From Andrena cerasifolii (taxonomy: Eukaryota > Arthropoda > Insecta > Hymenoptera > Andrenidae), in NCBI RefSeq assembly GCF_050908995.1, contig NC_135119.1, positions 27,433,001-27,497,000 of the forward strand: a stretch of DNA of 64,000 nucleotides, given 5' to 3'. The stretch's first letter is position 1. Every line of letters begins with the position of its first letter. The notes beneath the pieces were generated by a model. It worked only from the letters and a program-made list of their open reading frames with translations. It was not told the origin of the DNA and did no database searches. Made by a program: the position numbers and the translations under genes. Shown here in pieces: positions 36,418-47,814 of the stretch.

Positions 36418-39400
36418 TTATCCTACTGAAGAGATGATTAGTTCAGCGATATCCGGGTCTGGGCAGAGAACGGACAGCTGCATCGTTACTTGGTTGTCAG
36501 ACAGTGCTAATCTGGCGCGCGCAAGAACCTCCTTGCCGCCTCTGAAAATCCCGCTGAGCAGCAGATTGTGCGCGGCAGCGTTCGCTGGTACTTTGTTGGT
36601 TTGTTCCACGGCGTCCAGGCCCAAGAAGCCTGTGAGACTTCGAATCGCCCCTTCCAGACTGTTCACGGACGGGCCCAGAGCGAAAGTCTCCTCCATCTTG
36701 CTAAACCCCTTCGCGGCGGCTGCGTCCCAAGCAGCGCTGAAATCCAATCCCTTGGTCCCCATGCCGCGGACTTGGTCGGCTAAAGTTACTTCCAAGTCCT
36801 CCAGCTAACGAAACAAAGGCTTCTCTTAACAAATTCGCTCTGCTGGAGAATTTTCATACAGTTGCGAAGGAAAAGTACCATATATTCGTCGTTGTATCCT
36901 TGCTCGGCATCAGGGACGCCTGTCGCAGGATCACAATCGCGCGCAATGAACCGCAGGGTTGTAGGAATGGTGGCGACACTGGCATGAACGTCTTCCGGGT
37001 ACTTTAATACTGTGTACGTGGTTCCTGGCTCGTTGTATGGTAGCCGAGGGCATGGAACCTCGCAGACGATCGTATAGCTAGAGGCACGAAAATAATTGTA
37101 CCAAAAATGTCACTATAAATTTGTTCCAACGTTCGCTAATATTTACCCCTCGGGTGGTTCGATCGCCACAGTGACGTCCTCGAGCAACTGATCGGAAAGT
37201 GTATTCACGCAATCGAATTGCAAGATGAGGATGTCCGTGAACGCGTGCTTGATGCACTTGACATTGTATTCCGTCTCCGACTCTGTCAACTCGAACACGG
37301 GCGACGACTTGTGAATCGAAGGGTCGCGAATCACCACCGACAGGTGCGGTTTCTGCGACAGCTTCTCCATGAAGCTTTCCTCCCGCGTCAGGCGAGGCTG
37401 TTGCTGTTTGATGGTTGCGTGCACTTCCACCTGGGCTGGCTCCTCCACTGTCTGTGCCGGCGGGACCTACGAATGAAACGAGTCGTAAAGTGGACACAAT
37501 CGTTCTGAGTTTTTCGTATCTTTATCTGAGCTTACCTGCGAGATGTCGAATGCATCATCCATAGTGGTGCGCATGTAATTGCGCAAAGCTCTTTCCAGGC
37601 TGGGTACGGACAGAAGAGGCGGCTGCACCAACAGTAGGAGCGTAGGATCGTTCTGTTGCTGGAGGATGGCGCAATAATAGGCAGCGCGGTCGCGGACCTC
37701 GTCATCGGAGTCCAGCTGGCAGCGGGACAGGAGCACCAGCACGTTCGGGAGCAACGGTGGGCACGCCGCGGCGAAGCGCGCCAGAGCGGTGACCGCTGCA
37801 GCGCGCACGCTGGCGCTTTCCAGGATCACGCGGTTGTAGATGAAGCGGATGTATCTGGACGGCTGCTTGGAAGTTGGCCCCTCCTGGCCCAGCAAGTGGA
37901 GGATGCGCACCGCGAGGGAGATGTGCTCGCAATCCTCGATGAACTCGCAGAGATGAGCCAGCCCAGCTTCCTTCGCCTCTGCGTTCCCCTCCATAACGGC
38001 GATTATCGTGTCGGCGATCGCCGCCTTGTACTCCAGGCCTCCTTCGTCCCTCAGCATCGCGGAGAGGAAGTTCATTAGTACCGCGTGCTTGCGAGGGAAC
38101 TTCTGGCACAGAGCTCTAAGGGAGAAGAGATAAATCGAAGCAACCGTGCGGTTTTAAGTGAGAACTGAAAGCATTATGACTGTACCTTATAGCCTGCACG
38201 ACAACCACCTTAAACTCATCCGATATCTCTGACACGAAGCTTGCGATCTGTTTCATCAACCGATCCACTGAACTCTCCGCCCCAGTCTTCAGGAGGGTGG
38301 TGATCGCTAACGTAGCAATCGATCTGTTGGAGTCCGTGATCAGGTTCTCCAAATCTAGATTGCAAGTGGTGACTGCCATCGGATGGGTCATAGCGACTTT
38401 GTTCAGAGTCCTCACTGCGGCAAACTTTAAGGCTGGCTTTGGCGAACCGCAGAATAAATGGAGAACACTGATAGCTCGGCCTATTCTGCTTGTCCCGAGA
38501 TGATTGACCAGCGCGTGCGCTGCTTCGTATACCACCATCTCCGACTTATGACGCAGGCAGGACTCGATAAATTCTAACATTTCCTGGCCCACGTCGTGCT
38601 CGTCTACCAACTTAGACGCCATTCTGATTAACATACACGCGGCGTAAGGGCTCTTTAGGCTGGTCCTCATGAGTTTCGTGACCAATTTGATTATTGCGTG
38701 CTTGTCTGACTTGCGTGCCTGATACAGGACGCCGAGAGCGTGGTACTGAACCATAACATTATTGGAATTCAGTGCTTCCTGGGCCTCGTTCGCCCATCTG
38801 CGCGCGACATCCCCAGAAACACTGGTCAGATGTAAAGACGAAACTAAAGCCGCGCTAGAGACAGCCGGAGAACGATCGACGATGGCTTGTTTCATGTAAC
38901 GTTCGATGGCTGCCAGCATTCCGCCGTCAGTGATGGTGCATAGCGCTCTTATGGCGGCGGCTCTGTACAGATCCTCTTTCCCTGTCATATCCTTGGTCAA
39001 ACTGGACGTCACTATGATCACGTCCTCCGCTAAGGAACTCAGTTCCTTGATGCCCAGGTACACCAGCCGTCTCAGAACAACGTCTCTCGATTGGAATAAT
39101 TTGGTCATCGCGAAGAACGCTTCGGTTGCCTCCATCGTACCTAATTGCGTCCCTTGATTGAGCAGGTATAATATCTTTGTGAGAATGTGTGCGCATTTTC
39201 TTGGATTCACTGGAGTGTCGTTAAAAGTACGAGCTTCCTGGAGGACGGTAGTCTTCTCCAGATTCTGGAAAGGATTTCCCCCACCTGGTGGCAAGAGAAT
39301 CACACGAAGGAACGTAAAATACAGACCGTCGATATTCTTTCACTCTGCTGTGAGATATTTGTGTATTCATTGGAGAGAAATTAGCTTTTGCACAGAGCAA

Positions 39401-39558
39401 CCTTGTTTAAACCTGTTTACAAGTAGCTGTCACACTAATACGATCGATTCGTTTAATCCTGCTTGCGATCTGATATTTATGGTAGTAGTAGAGTGGAGTA
39501 ATTTTCATTTATAATTACCATCTTCTTCCTCCTTTTTGTCACGTTTAAACGCATTCAT
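36418..39558 (-). CDS. gammaCOP: Coatomer subunit gamma (gamma-COP), 6 exons
   Basis: Exons in coding order are 39558-39519, 39284-38186, 38115-37536, 37466-37147, 37077-36879 and 36804-36418. The total is 2625 bases, 874 aa, the same length as the human protein. All junctions are in frame. The first exon encodes MNAFKRDKKEEED and joins GGGNPFQNLEKTTVLQEAR. An N-terminal adaptin-like alpha-solenoid (residues about 15-540) carries family blocks such as NPRKCAHILTKILYL, MTKLFQSRD, DLENLITDSNRSIATLA and VVVQAIRALCQKFPRKHAV. A linker at 560-600 and a C-terminal appendage domain follow, with VFELTESETEYNVKC, PYNEPGTTYTVL and the terminal ISSVG. It is part of the COPI coat that acts in Golgi-to-ER retrograde and intra-Golgi transport, binding Arf and cargo. 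No key part is missing. Confidence 0.97.
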
Positions 39559-39720
39559 TTTGCCAAACCGCCGCCGGAAAACTGGAAAATAGGGTACACG
39601 TCACCTCACCTCTTTCGCATGGGAACCATTGCAATGGTCCCCGCGGTGCGCGGTGTCCACAGTGGCAGATGCTTGGAACTACACCTGTATCTTCAGCTGC
39701 TGCGATAGTTCGTTCAATAG
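39559..39720 (-). promoter_or_regulatory. Presumed gamma-COP 5' UTR / promoter
   Basis: This segment lies immediately upstream of the gamma-COP ATG. It contains the perfect 14-bp palindrome ACCATTGCAATGGT (39627-39640) flanked by GGGA and CCC, and a CpG-rich CCCGCGGTGCGCGGTGTCC. There is no TATA box. The role of the palindrome is inferred from position only. Confidence 0.35.
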
Positions 39721-40965
39721 AAATTATCTACCGTCGATAAAGTCATTTACTTAAATTACATTTCAAAATACGTAGGCACAGACTTTTGAAACGGCACAGA
39801 CGAGGTATAGAATAGGTTGGAATCGGTTGGTCAACGACTCACGCGGATTTCTTTCCGAAAATCCATTTCGTGGATCAAGACACTATGGCGTTCAGAAATG
39901 GCATTTCTTCAAAGCCCGTGCAAGCTATAAATTGCAAGATGACATTGTTTATTAGCACTTTGCGTACCCTTGCGAACCCTTTCACGTATCGTGCGCCGAA
40001 AAAAGTATTAAAAATTCACGCTGTTACTGATATTCCCACAAGTTTCTAATGCACTGTTTAATCATTCCAGTGAAGTAATAATAATTGGATTCCGTTTGCC
40101 GCCAACACTGAAATTTACAGTAAAATCTAATTTTAAAAGTCTCGCAGAAAGTTGCAGGATGCATGAGTGTCTTAAAAGTTTGTCTAGCCCTGAGAAATTA
40201 ATCGGTTCAGTGAAGTGTGTGCATGGCATAGTGCATATTATCTCGTGATTTCTCAATTTCATCGATTACTGGACCATGTGGGAGGCCTTTTAATTTAACA
40301 GGATTCCATTCAGATATACCCGTTACTTAGAAGACTTTTTCAGAAACTGAAGGATGTTTAAAAACAGAAAATGATTTTGTAATCGTGTGCAACGCGATTG
40401 TAGAGTCAGTGCCTGTGTCTATCGTTTTAGCCTATACTTCGCCGATGTTAGTAACTAAGGGGGAGAAACAAGTATCTCACTCATATTTCTCCAAATATTC
40501 CTGCAACTATTCACTTACACTAAGTTCAACTAAAACGTATTTATACATTATAAATAATACTACGTGATATGTATAAGCATTAACATTAATGTATCGAACG
40601 ATTAAACATTGAGAATAAAAGAGAATTCAGTCGGCACAGAAAATCATTTGCAAATCCAAGGCCAAATGTTACAAATTGCTTGATATCTCGAGTTCTATCG
40701 ATTATAGTTAATAATAATTTATACTGGGCGGTTAGTGTAAATGTTGTTAACATTATTTGTCACAGCAATAGCCACTGGAATGGATATTTTAGCCGAAAAT
40801 CCATTTTTGCCGAAGAATTCGCTGGATTTCGCAATTGTAACTAACCGTCGACCTTGTTTTCATCGGGGAACATCATTCCTCGAAGTCTACATAAGGAGCT
40901 CACGGATCTTCGTGTACTCAGTCGTCGTCGGTCCTCCGGGCTTGAAGGACCTCCTGGAACTCTGG

Positions 40966-41110
40966 AGCTGCCGAGCCACCTGGATCCACTGGACTTCCTG
41001 GGGACCTGGTTCTTCCTCCCCCTCCCCCCTGGAGCTGCCGAGCCACCTGCATCCACTGGACTTCCTGGGGACCTGGTTCTTCCTCCCCCTCTCCCCGGAG
41101 CTGCTGAACT
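40966..41110. repeat. GC-rich 66-bp tandem duplication
   Basis: The unit GAGCTGCCGAGCCACCTG-ATCCACTGGACTTCCTGGGG-ACCTGGTTCTTCCTCCCC occurs twice and is followed by a partial third copy (GAGCTGCTGAACTTGCTGGG). Frames through it are open on both strands because of composition, so coding status is undecided. Confidence 0.75.
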
Positions 41111-41329
41111 TGCTGGGGACCTGGTCAGGATTTCAACCCTGGTTCTTCCGCCAGCCTCTCGCCCCTCTGGCCTGGGTTCGTTTATTCGCTTGGTGCTGAT
41201 GAAATTTTGGGGTTCGGTAAGTCATTTAAAATTTTATTGTTTTGCGAATGTCAAATCTGATTTCTTCATCTGTCCTATTTCCATGCATACTTTCGAGAAT
41301 TTTGCGCGAGTCGTTCTATTTTGTGTATT

Positions 41330-41620
41330 TCTTCGATGGGTTTGCATGATTTATTTTATTTCATGCATTTCTTCGATGGTTTTCTCTGATTCATTTCATC
41401 TCGTCGATGTCTTCGATGGTTTTCCCTGATTCATTTCATGTCTTCGATGGTTTTTCCTGATTTATTTCATCTCGTCGATGTCTTCGATGGTTTTCTCTGA
41501 TTCATTTCATCTCGTCGATGTCTTCGATGGTTTTCCCTGATTCATATCATCTCGTCGATGTCTTCGATGGTTTTCCCTGATTCATTTCATCTCGTCTATG
41601 TCTTCGATGGTTTTTTGTGA
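41330..41620. repeat. Minisatellite, about 40-bp unit
   Basis: Seven or so copies of TTTCATCTCGTCGATGTCTT-CGATGGTTTTCCCTGATTCA. Some copies lack the CTCGTCGATG segment, giving shorter units near 41430. The central copies are almost identical, so the array is recent. Confidence 0.9.
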
Positions 41621-43119
41621 CTTCTGTCACTCTTTCCTTCAAGTACTTATCTCTGCGGTGGTTTTGCATGCTCGTGCGTGCTCTGCTGTTGGTCGAAATT
41701 ATCTCGATCGTCTCCAACTCAATAAGCTTTTCCTTAATTTCTTTCCAGGCCGACCACACCGTTACTAACATATAGTAGTTGATTGTTTCAGCTTTTCAGG
41801 TTCACCGTTACTAGTGAAAAGTGATAGTGAAAAGTGATCGTGCAAAGTGACAGTGAAAGAAGACATCTAAGGAAGCCTAGGCTAATTTATTATAGTATGA
41901 AGTATTTAAGGTCCCATGTAAAATTGCCAAGCAGTCACTAAATCATTAACTTTGTTGTTCGTTTATTGGCTCCTCATCTGTGATGAGGAGGTTACCGCTG
42001 CTTCCGTTTGCGGAAGCAAGTGACTGAGCATGGAATCGGTATGGGTGGATCAGTTTCATCCCTTGGTGTTCTTGTCCAAAGGGAAAAGTTTCGGGCGTAG
42101 GGGGTGCACCTTTTGGTACACTGCCTGCGTAAGTCACCCGGTTCGATTACCCAATCTCCGTGTTGGACGGCTTGAGTCAGGTCAAGTGTTTGCTCCTGAC
42201 GAGTCGCATCGGAGCAACAGGAATCGTCTGGGAGGCGCCGAGCGCTTTTCCCTTTCGACTTGGACAGCAGGGTGGTAGGAACTGCGCCGTCCAATACTCG
42301 TTTCATGCTTACCCTTCGCCTTTCCTTCTTTCCTGAATTTCTTTTAATCGAGCGATTGCTTGGCAGTTCCCTAGATTCTATATCTAAACCGAAGGGATCG
42401 ATGGAACTTTGTTTCCATCCATCTCTTTGGTTTAGTAGGCTTCATGTACAGGGAGATCGATGGAACTTTGATTCCATCTATCTCTCTACGGGTCTCCAAG
42501 CGCAGCAACCTCCTCGCGGTGAGACCTGGTAATCGGTGAGAACCGAGCCGATGGCTGCGATTGTCAAATATTCTAGTCGTATATAAGAATTTCTTTAACT
42601 TGCAATACTATGTAACTTAAAATGTTGTTCGATTGTTCCTACCGAACCCCAGAACACGAATATAGTGTTAAGATGGAAGAATAAGTGCAAGTTGGAATAT
42701 TTCAGCGAGACACTGGAACTGTTGAGTTTTTCACAATTTTTAAAGTCCTCTCTGCTTCAGCATTTTATTGAAATATACAAAGTTACAATTCCTTTGCGAG
42801 GTATTCCACGTTACATCATGAAAGCATGTCTTCCACAAATAATGTTGTTGTTTATATAAATTTGTATGTTAAATAAATTTGTTTTGCGTTAATGTGATAT
42901 CGTTTTATTTTCTTCCTCCGTTCTTTTCCGTTGAATGAAATATGTTCATAAGACGATTTTTAAATTGTTACTCTAACAGAAACATTTGTAAATCGCGGGC
43001 ATTGACTCTCAAAACATAAACTAGTTTTACTCGTGCTTAATTCTAGTTCCTACCACGCGTAGCGTTACAATCTGTTTTGAGACTTCACCGGTAACGTTGC
43101 ACGCGACACTAAAATGGCA

Positions 43120-43139
43120 AGGGGGTCCTAGGACCCCCT
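43120..43139. repeat. Perfect 20-bp palindrome
   Basis: AGGGGGTCCTAGGACCCCCT is its own reverse complement. It is followed closely by CACAAAAATACATTGCTTG and the dispersed CTATTCTATACCTCGTCTGTG motif, so it may mark an element end. Confidence 0.85.
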
Positions 43140-43849
43140 AAACCGGCGACACAAAAATACATTGCTTGATAGGTCTATTCTATACCTCGTCTGTGGAAAC
43201 GGCAAATTTTCGGGGGCGGTAAAATTTGGGGCGAACGAAATTAAAAAAGGGTTTAAAGACAGAGGCTTGGGATAAGTTTAAAAACAATTCACTTTTCTTT
43301 CATCTAGCAAATGAGCAATAACTCATACTGAATTAATTTTAAACTTATCTCAATTTTTAAATTAAAATATTTGATGATATTTCATGGAAAGGGCCGCAGA
43401 CGCTTGTTAGTCTAGGGGCACCAAATCTCCAAATCCGCTCCAACTGCTGCTACCCCATCATATTTTACGTGAATGCTTTCTGTTGTTGGGCCTATCCTGT
43501 AGCTTGTCTGTGGTTTTATCAACCAAAATTGAATTTAGTTGAAAGTTCAAATATTAATTCTTTCACGTACACTTTATTTTCTATTAACATAGAATAGTTA
43601 CATGTTCAAGTACAGTATACAATTATTCCAAGTTATTGTAGGCATATGAAAGTTTCATACACTGTAATTTTCTTCCCGTTGCATTTGTTTAGTACAAAAA
43701 AGTTAGTAGCGACACGCTTTCCCTGCAGTTAGCAATTACGTGGTAAACCCTTTGGCACTCGGACAGCGTTGGTTGATTTTGCCACTTGTTTTCATTATAT
43801 ACGCAGAATCTATGAAGAGTACTACTTCGCACTATCAACATGCTCTAAG

Positions 43850-44877
43850 TCACTCGCTTTTCTTGTCGCTCTGTGGTTTGTACAGTTTAGTCAGGTCTGA
43901 GATCGTACCTTTCCTACCATTCGATTGTGGAGGTCGCCCTATCCTCTGTACAGTTTTCTTTTCCACAGGAGCCAACGGATTCGCTTCACTGCCAAGTAAT
44001 GGCGCTTGGTCTTCGGATGAAGTTACCATCCCATCGCTCCACTTTGCCAACCATTCACTGGCTGCAGTCTACGAGACAGAGGAAATATCAGAGTAAAAGT
44101 TCGTCCCTATTGTCTCCTATAATTCCTACGTACCAGGGTCACCGTAAAACACAAAGGAGAACAATTATCTAATCTCACCTTCTTCTCGTCACTTTGTTCT
44201 GTGCCCACAGCCCTCGCTAACTCCTCCGTCCCCTTCAACCGCGCCAATTCCTTCTGCAGCTTGCGCTCCAGCTGATACTTGGCGACTGCTTGAGCCAGCG
44301 GCCCAAGTTCTCCTTTCATCGCAGCGCTTAGCATCGCCTGTTCAGAGGAATCATCGATGATCAGGCTCACAAAATGGGTAACGCTGTAATTCGTTCTTTC
44401 ATTCCTCGAGAGCGGTACTCACATCTCTACGCCTCTTTGAGCCAGATGCATCATTGCCAATGGGATCCGTTCTGGTCTGCGGTCCAAGCTCCACCAGCAT
44501 TTGAAAATCCGCGTGGTCACCCAGCCGGAAACCCACTCCAACCCTGGAATCGGTACCTGTCGCGGGAAGCAAGGGGAAAACGGAAGATTTAGTCTCGCTA
44601 ATTGCTGTACGTACAAGGAACGAGGCGCGCGGCCAGTGAAAGTGGCTCGCGTGACGCGCTGGATAGTGGATAGGCACGGCGAATCGTGGAAGACAAACTT
44701 CGCGAGAAAAGGTGCTCGTGGAACAAATGTGTGACACGGATGTGACGCAATCGCGGGGTATATACCTTTTTTTATCGGCGGGATATTGGAGTAGATCAGC
44801 GAAAGTATCGTGGGCAGCTCTTCCGGGATAATGAGACAGGTTGCATCTGAAACGATCGTTGGTGTGATTTTATTCAT
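43850..44877 (-). CDS. Unrecognised conserved-looking protein, 4 exons, 207 aa
   Basis: Exons in coding order are 44877-44766, 44556-44423, 44337-44179 and 44068-43850 (624 bases including stop). Four exons with in-frame junctions and good sites (donors GTATAT, GTGAGT, GTGAGA; acceptors GCGACAG, CTGAACAG, CTCGTAG) give one continuous product. This is stronger evidence than any single frame here. The N-terminal 80 residues look globular (IVSDATCLIIPEELPTILSL, then SRVGVGFRLGDHADFQMLVE). The middle is a charged amphipathic helix (LAQAVAKYQLERKLQKELAR). The C-terminal half is polar and low-complexity, with RIGRPPQSNGRKG resembling an AT-hook, and the end SDLTKLYKPQSDKKSE. No signal peptide or membrane span is seen. 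I do not recognise the family and assign no function. An alternative acceptor at 44370 puts a different frame of exon 2 in register and is less natural. Confidence 0.68.
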
Positions 44878-45176
44878 GGGAAGCGAGAGTTTAAAGAAGG
44901 AGGAAGTTTTATTCGAATTTGCTGTGGTATAGGTAAGTTGGGCTGTAACGTTTTAAGTAATTTATTTGGTATAGTTGCCCTCAGCTGGCAAACAATGTAA
45001 GATACTCTTGGGCAAGTAAATAAATGTGGGAGATATCGTTTGAGTTGGAAAATCTGCTACTTTTTTGTTTGTTTAAATACGTTTGTGACAACTATGTTAT
45101 GGGAAACTCGTTTCCAGAAATTGCAGAAATTCTTTCTAGAAAGATATGTCTAAAGTAAGATTTGCTGAATGAAGGC

Positions 45177-45459
45177 CAGTGGCGGATTTAAGGAAAAAGG
45201 TCGAGGGGTCCATTTTTCAGGAAAATGAAGAGATAGTTTACTAAAAACGGGCCAAGTGTATAGAAAAGTACAGAAAAAAATGTAGCGTTTGGATAAAATA
45301 AAAAGGTTTTTTTTAAGATAGGGCCCTAGGGGGCCTTCTTAGCAGGGGCCCATTTTTCATGAAAATAAAGAGGCAGTTTACTAAAAGCAGTAATTATAAT
45401 TGTGGGTAGGCCACTTTTGTCTCCTGGCAACCAATAATTTTAGACCCATTCTGTCACTG
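45177..45459. mobile_element. Probable hAT-like element, with internal duplication
   Basis: The left end CAGTGGCGGATTTAAGG is the same terminus as the MITE at 46494. The right end reads inverted as CAGTGACAGAATGGG. Inside, CCATTTTTCAGGAAAATGAA-GAGATAGTTTACTAAAA and CCATTTTTCATGAAAATAAA-GAGGCAGTTTACTAAAA are direct copies about 140 bases apart. No target duplication was found, so the right boundary is uncertain. Confidence 0.55.
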
Positions 45460-46493
45460 GCTATCAAAAAGTGCTAAGAAATTCGATACAGAATTGAATT
45501 CTCTTCGATCCTTCTCCAAGCACCTCGCGAAATTCCTGCAATTTATTTAACTCTTCTATCAGATCTTATGCAACTGCTATCAAAATACAATTTGCATAGC
45601 CCGTTAACTCATGAATGTAGAAACTCTTCATCGCTGAATCGGACTATGAACAAGGACCCTTGCATCACATAGAGACGGATTTCGCCAGAAGTAGGCGAAG
45701 GACGTTGTACGAACTGGGTAACACTCACGATCGTAAAAAATCAGCAGAATGCAGAGCTTGACTAGGACGTCCTTCGCGTTCAACATCTTCTCAGCGGTAT
45801 CTTCTCTGTCTTAATCAGGTCTCCAGCTACGTCACACTAGCCATTTCGCCTTCGATCACCCAGAAAATAATAAACGAACGTCTACCCTGATGTCAAGCTA
45901 CTAGGAGTCACTCAGGAGTCAGGACCAACGACCTCACGGTCTCAAGATACCACCGATCGCCGCGCTGATAACTCAAGTTCAGCTTCAATGACCTTCGTTT
46001 CTGTCCACTGGTCCCAGCAGAGAAGTTTTCTTTACTCGTATCAACCGTGGAGCACGTCGCTGGTAGTCGCTGGATGGTGGGCACCAGGCGGGTAGAAGAA
46101 CGTTCACTGAGTATGGTTTATCGCCTCGTCGTTTTGCCTCTACGAAAGTGAAATCTAAGGCCCCGAGCTAGCGTCGGACCAGCCTACTCCCGGCGGACTG
46201 AGGCTAGTCGTAGGATACGATGCAAGAACCGCGTTCCTTGGCAGCGACGGTGCGAGAAAGACCCGCGGAAAAGAAGTCGCCGAGTGAAAGGAGACGTGGA
46301 TCGGGGATCGAGGTCACCGGCAGGCCGAACGGCCGCCGATGGATCGGGGATGGACTCTCTCTCCTTTTCCTCCTCGACCTCCTCTTTCGCGCGCGCTTCA
46401 ATTCAGACTCGGTGGAATTTTGGATACAGGATTGATTGTTTCGGGAAAATTGGGTGATTTTTCTTTTGGGGAATGTTAGGTTGGAGGTTTTTG

Positions 46494-46618
46494 CAGTGGC
46501 GGATTTAAGGGATAAGGCCCAGGTGGCAAATAAATTTACGCGCGTGTGGTACGATAAAGGGAACTTTTTCTTTTTTGGGCGGCAAATCTTCATTGGTCGC
46601 CCGTTAAATCCGCCACTG
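46494..46618. mobile_element. hAT MITE with exact 8-bp target duplication
   Basis: The element is 125 bases. It begins CAGTGGCGGATTTAAGG and ends GTTAAATCCGCCACTG, which are inverted copies over about 15 bases. It is flanked on both sides by GGTTTTTG (46486-46493 and 46619-46626), an exact 8-bp duplication as hAT transposases make. It has no coding capacity. The intact duplication and TIRs imply a fairly recent insertion mobilised in trans. Confidence 0.93.
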
Positions 46619-47519
46619 GGTTTTTGATTCAATAGATGGTGATTGGAGGGAGATGTTATTTCTTTCTTTATTTATTTATGGGAAATCCTTTGGTACATAC
46701 TACATAGAGAATAGAGAAAGCATTATCAGAAAAAGATTATTGGCACGTTTGTCATGGCGGTCATTATTGACCATCGCTTCGAACTTGGAATTTTTCTTTT
46801 AAATGCTTGTAATAAATAAATCCCTGCGATTTGCAAAATGTCGAAGTATATTATTATCATTAGGAATGATATAGAACTGTAGAATGATAAATGCATCATG
46901 AAACCACGAAACATTCTTATTTCTGATGATACAGATTCGAAATTCGAATGAACGCGAGTGAATGAAAAGCGTTGGGATAATCGGATGGCAGTGTTGATTA
47001 TGAAATTGATTGGACCGAGTGGAGATGTTTCGTGTTTCAATTCCAATTTCTAAGTCATCAGTAAAATATGAAGAAAGTAACGAAGAAATTTATTTCAATA
47101 ATGTTTGAGGTTGATATTGGCGTTACGAATCTAAATAGATCATCTCGAGAAATCCGAACCTGTTCATTCTGTTTTTACTGTTTGGACAGACGTAGCGTGC
47201 TGCTCGCTGCATTTGTATATTTCGCGTTGCTTGAGATTACGTGAAATTTGAACTTTAAAAGGTAAAACTGCTTTGTATGTTTGCAGGGGGATGTGAAAGC
47301 CTCGTGTCGTTTGAAGACCCAATCCGGAAAAAGGTGAAAATTGCACGTTTGCTCTATCGAGCAATAAAAGTGAAACTACAACGGTCATTGATCGGTGTTA
47401 TTTCCAATGACAGGTTTTCTTCCTCGTGTCCAATGATATACCGTCTAACCACTGTTCAATCAAGCTCGGTTTGAGAGGTGTATGTAGATAGAATTCTTAA
47501 GAATCCATCTCATCTTTTA

Positions 47520-47814
47520 GAGAATATTAAGAGAAGAGAGTTTTTTTTTCTTTTGGGAATACTAAAACGAGAGAATCTTCTTTTCGAGAATGCTAAGAGA
47601 AGGGAATCTTTTTTTTTCGAGAACACTAAGAGAAGGGAATCCTTTTTTTTTTGAGAATACTAAAAGTGGAAATTTTCTTTTCGAAAATGCTAAGAGAAGA
47701 GAATCTTTTTTTCGAGAATACTAAGAGAAGGGAATCCTCTTTTTGAGAATACTAAAAGTAGGTAGAAATCTTCTGTTTGAGAATACTAAGAGAAGGAAAT
47801 CTTTTTTTCGAGAT
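47520..47814. repeat. Minisatellite, about 35-bp unit
   Basis: About eight units of GAGAATACTAAGAGAAGGGA-ATCTTTTTTTC, with T-run length and AAGAG/AAAGTGG variants. Strand asymmetry is marked (purine-rich half plus T-run half). Intergenic. Confidence 0.85.

Larger units (their letters stand above)
39721..43849. other. Repeat-rich intergenic region
   Basis: No credible gene was found. It contains copies of the CTATTCTATACCTCGTCTGTG motif (inverted near 39790, direct at 43172), a 66-bp GC-rich duplication (40966-41110), a 40-bp minisatellite (41330-41620), inverted short repeats around TGGGGTTCGGTA (41204 and 42636), and near-duplicate GATCGATGGAACTTTGWTTC blocks (42397, 42453). The mixture suggests a decayed composite transposable element from about 40.8 to 42.65 kb. 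Confidence 0.5.

Noticed and set aside
36245..38078. Long + strand frames at 36245-36808 and 37656-38078
   Set aside because: They are antisense shadows of gamma-COP exons.
40854..41429. 191-codon Pro/Leu-rich + frame
   Set aside because: It crosses the 66-bp duplication and runs into the minisatellite. Composition drives the open frame and no conserved domain is visible.
42125..42150. GGTTCGATTACC, T-loop-like
   Set aside because: No surrounding cloverleaf can be formed.
41992..42306. 104-codon minus-strand frame, possible retroelement fragment
   Set aside because: No reverse transcriptase, integrase, protease or zinc-knuckle motif could be recognised.
46204..46632. 142-codon minus-strand frame
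   Set aside because: It runs through the hAT MITE at 46494-46618 and ends in CpG-rich sequence with no domain.
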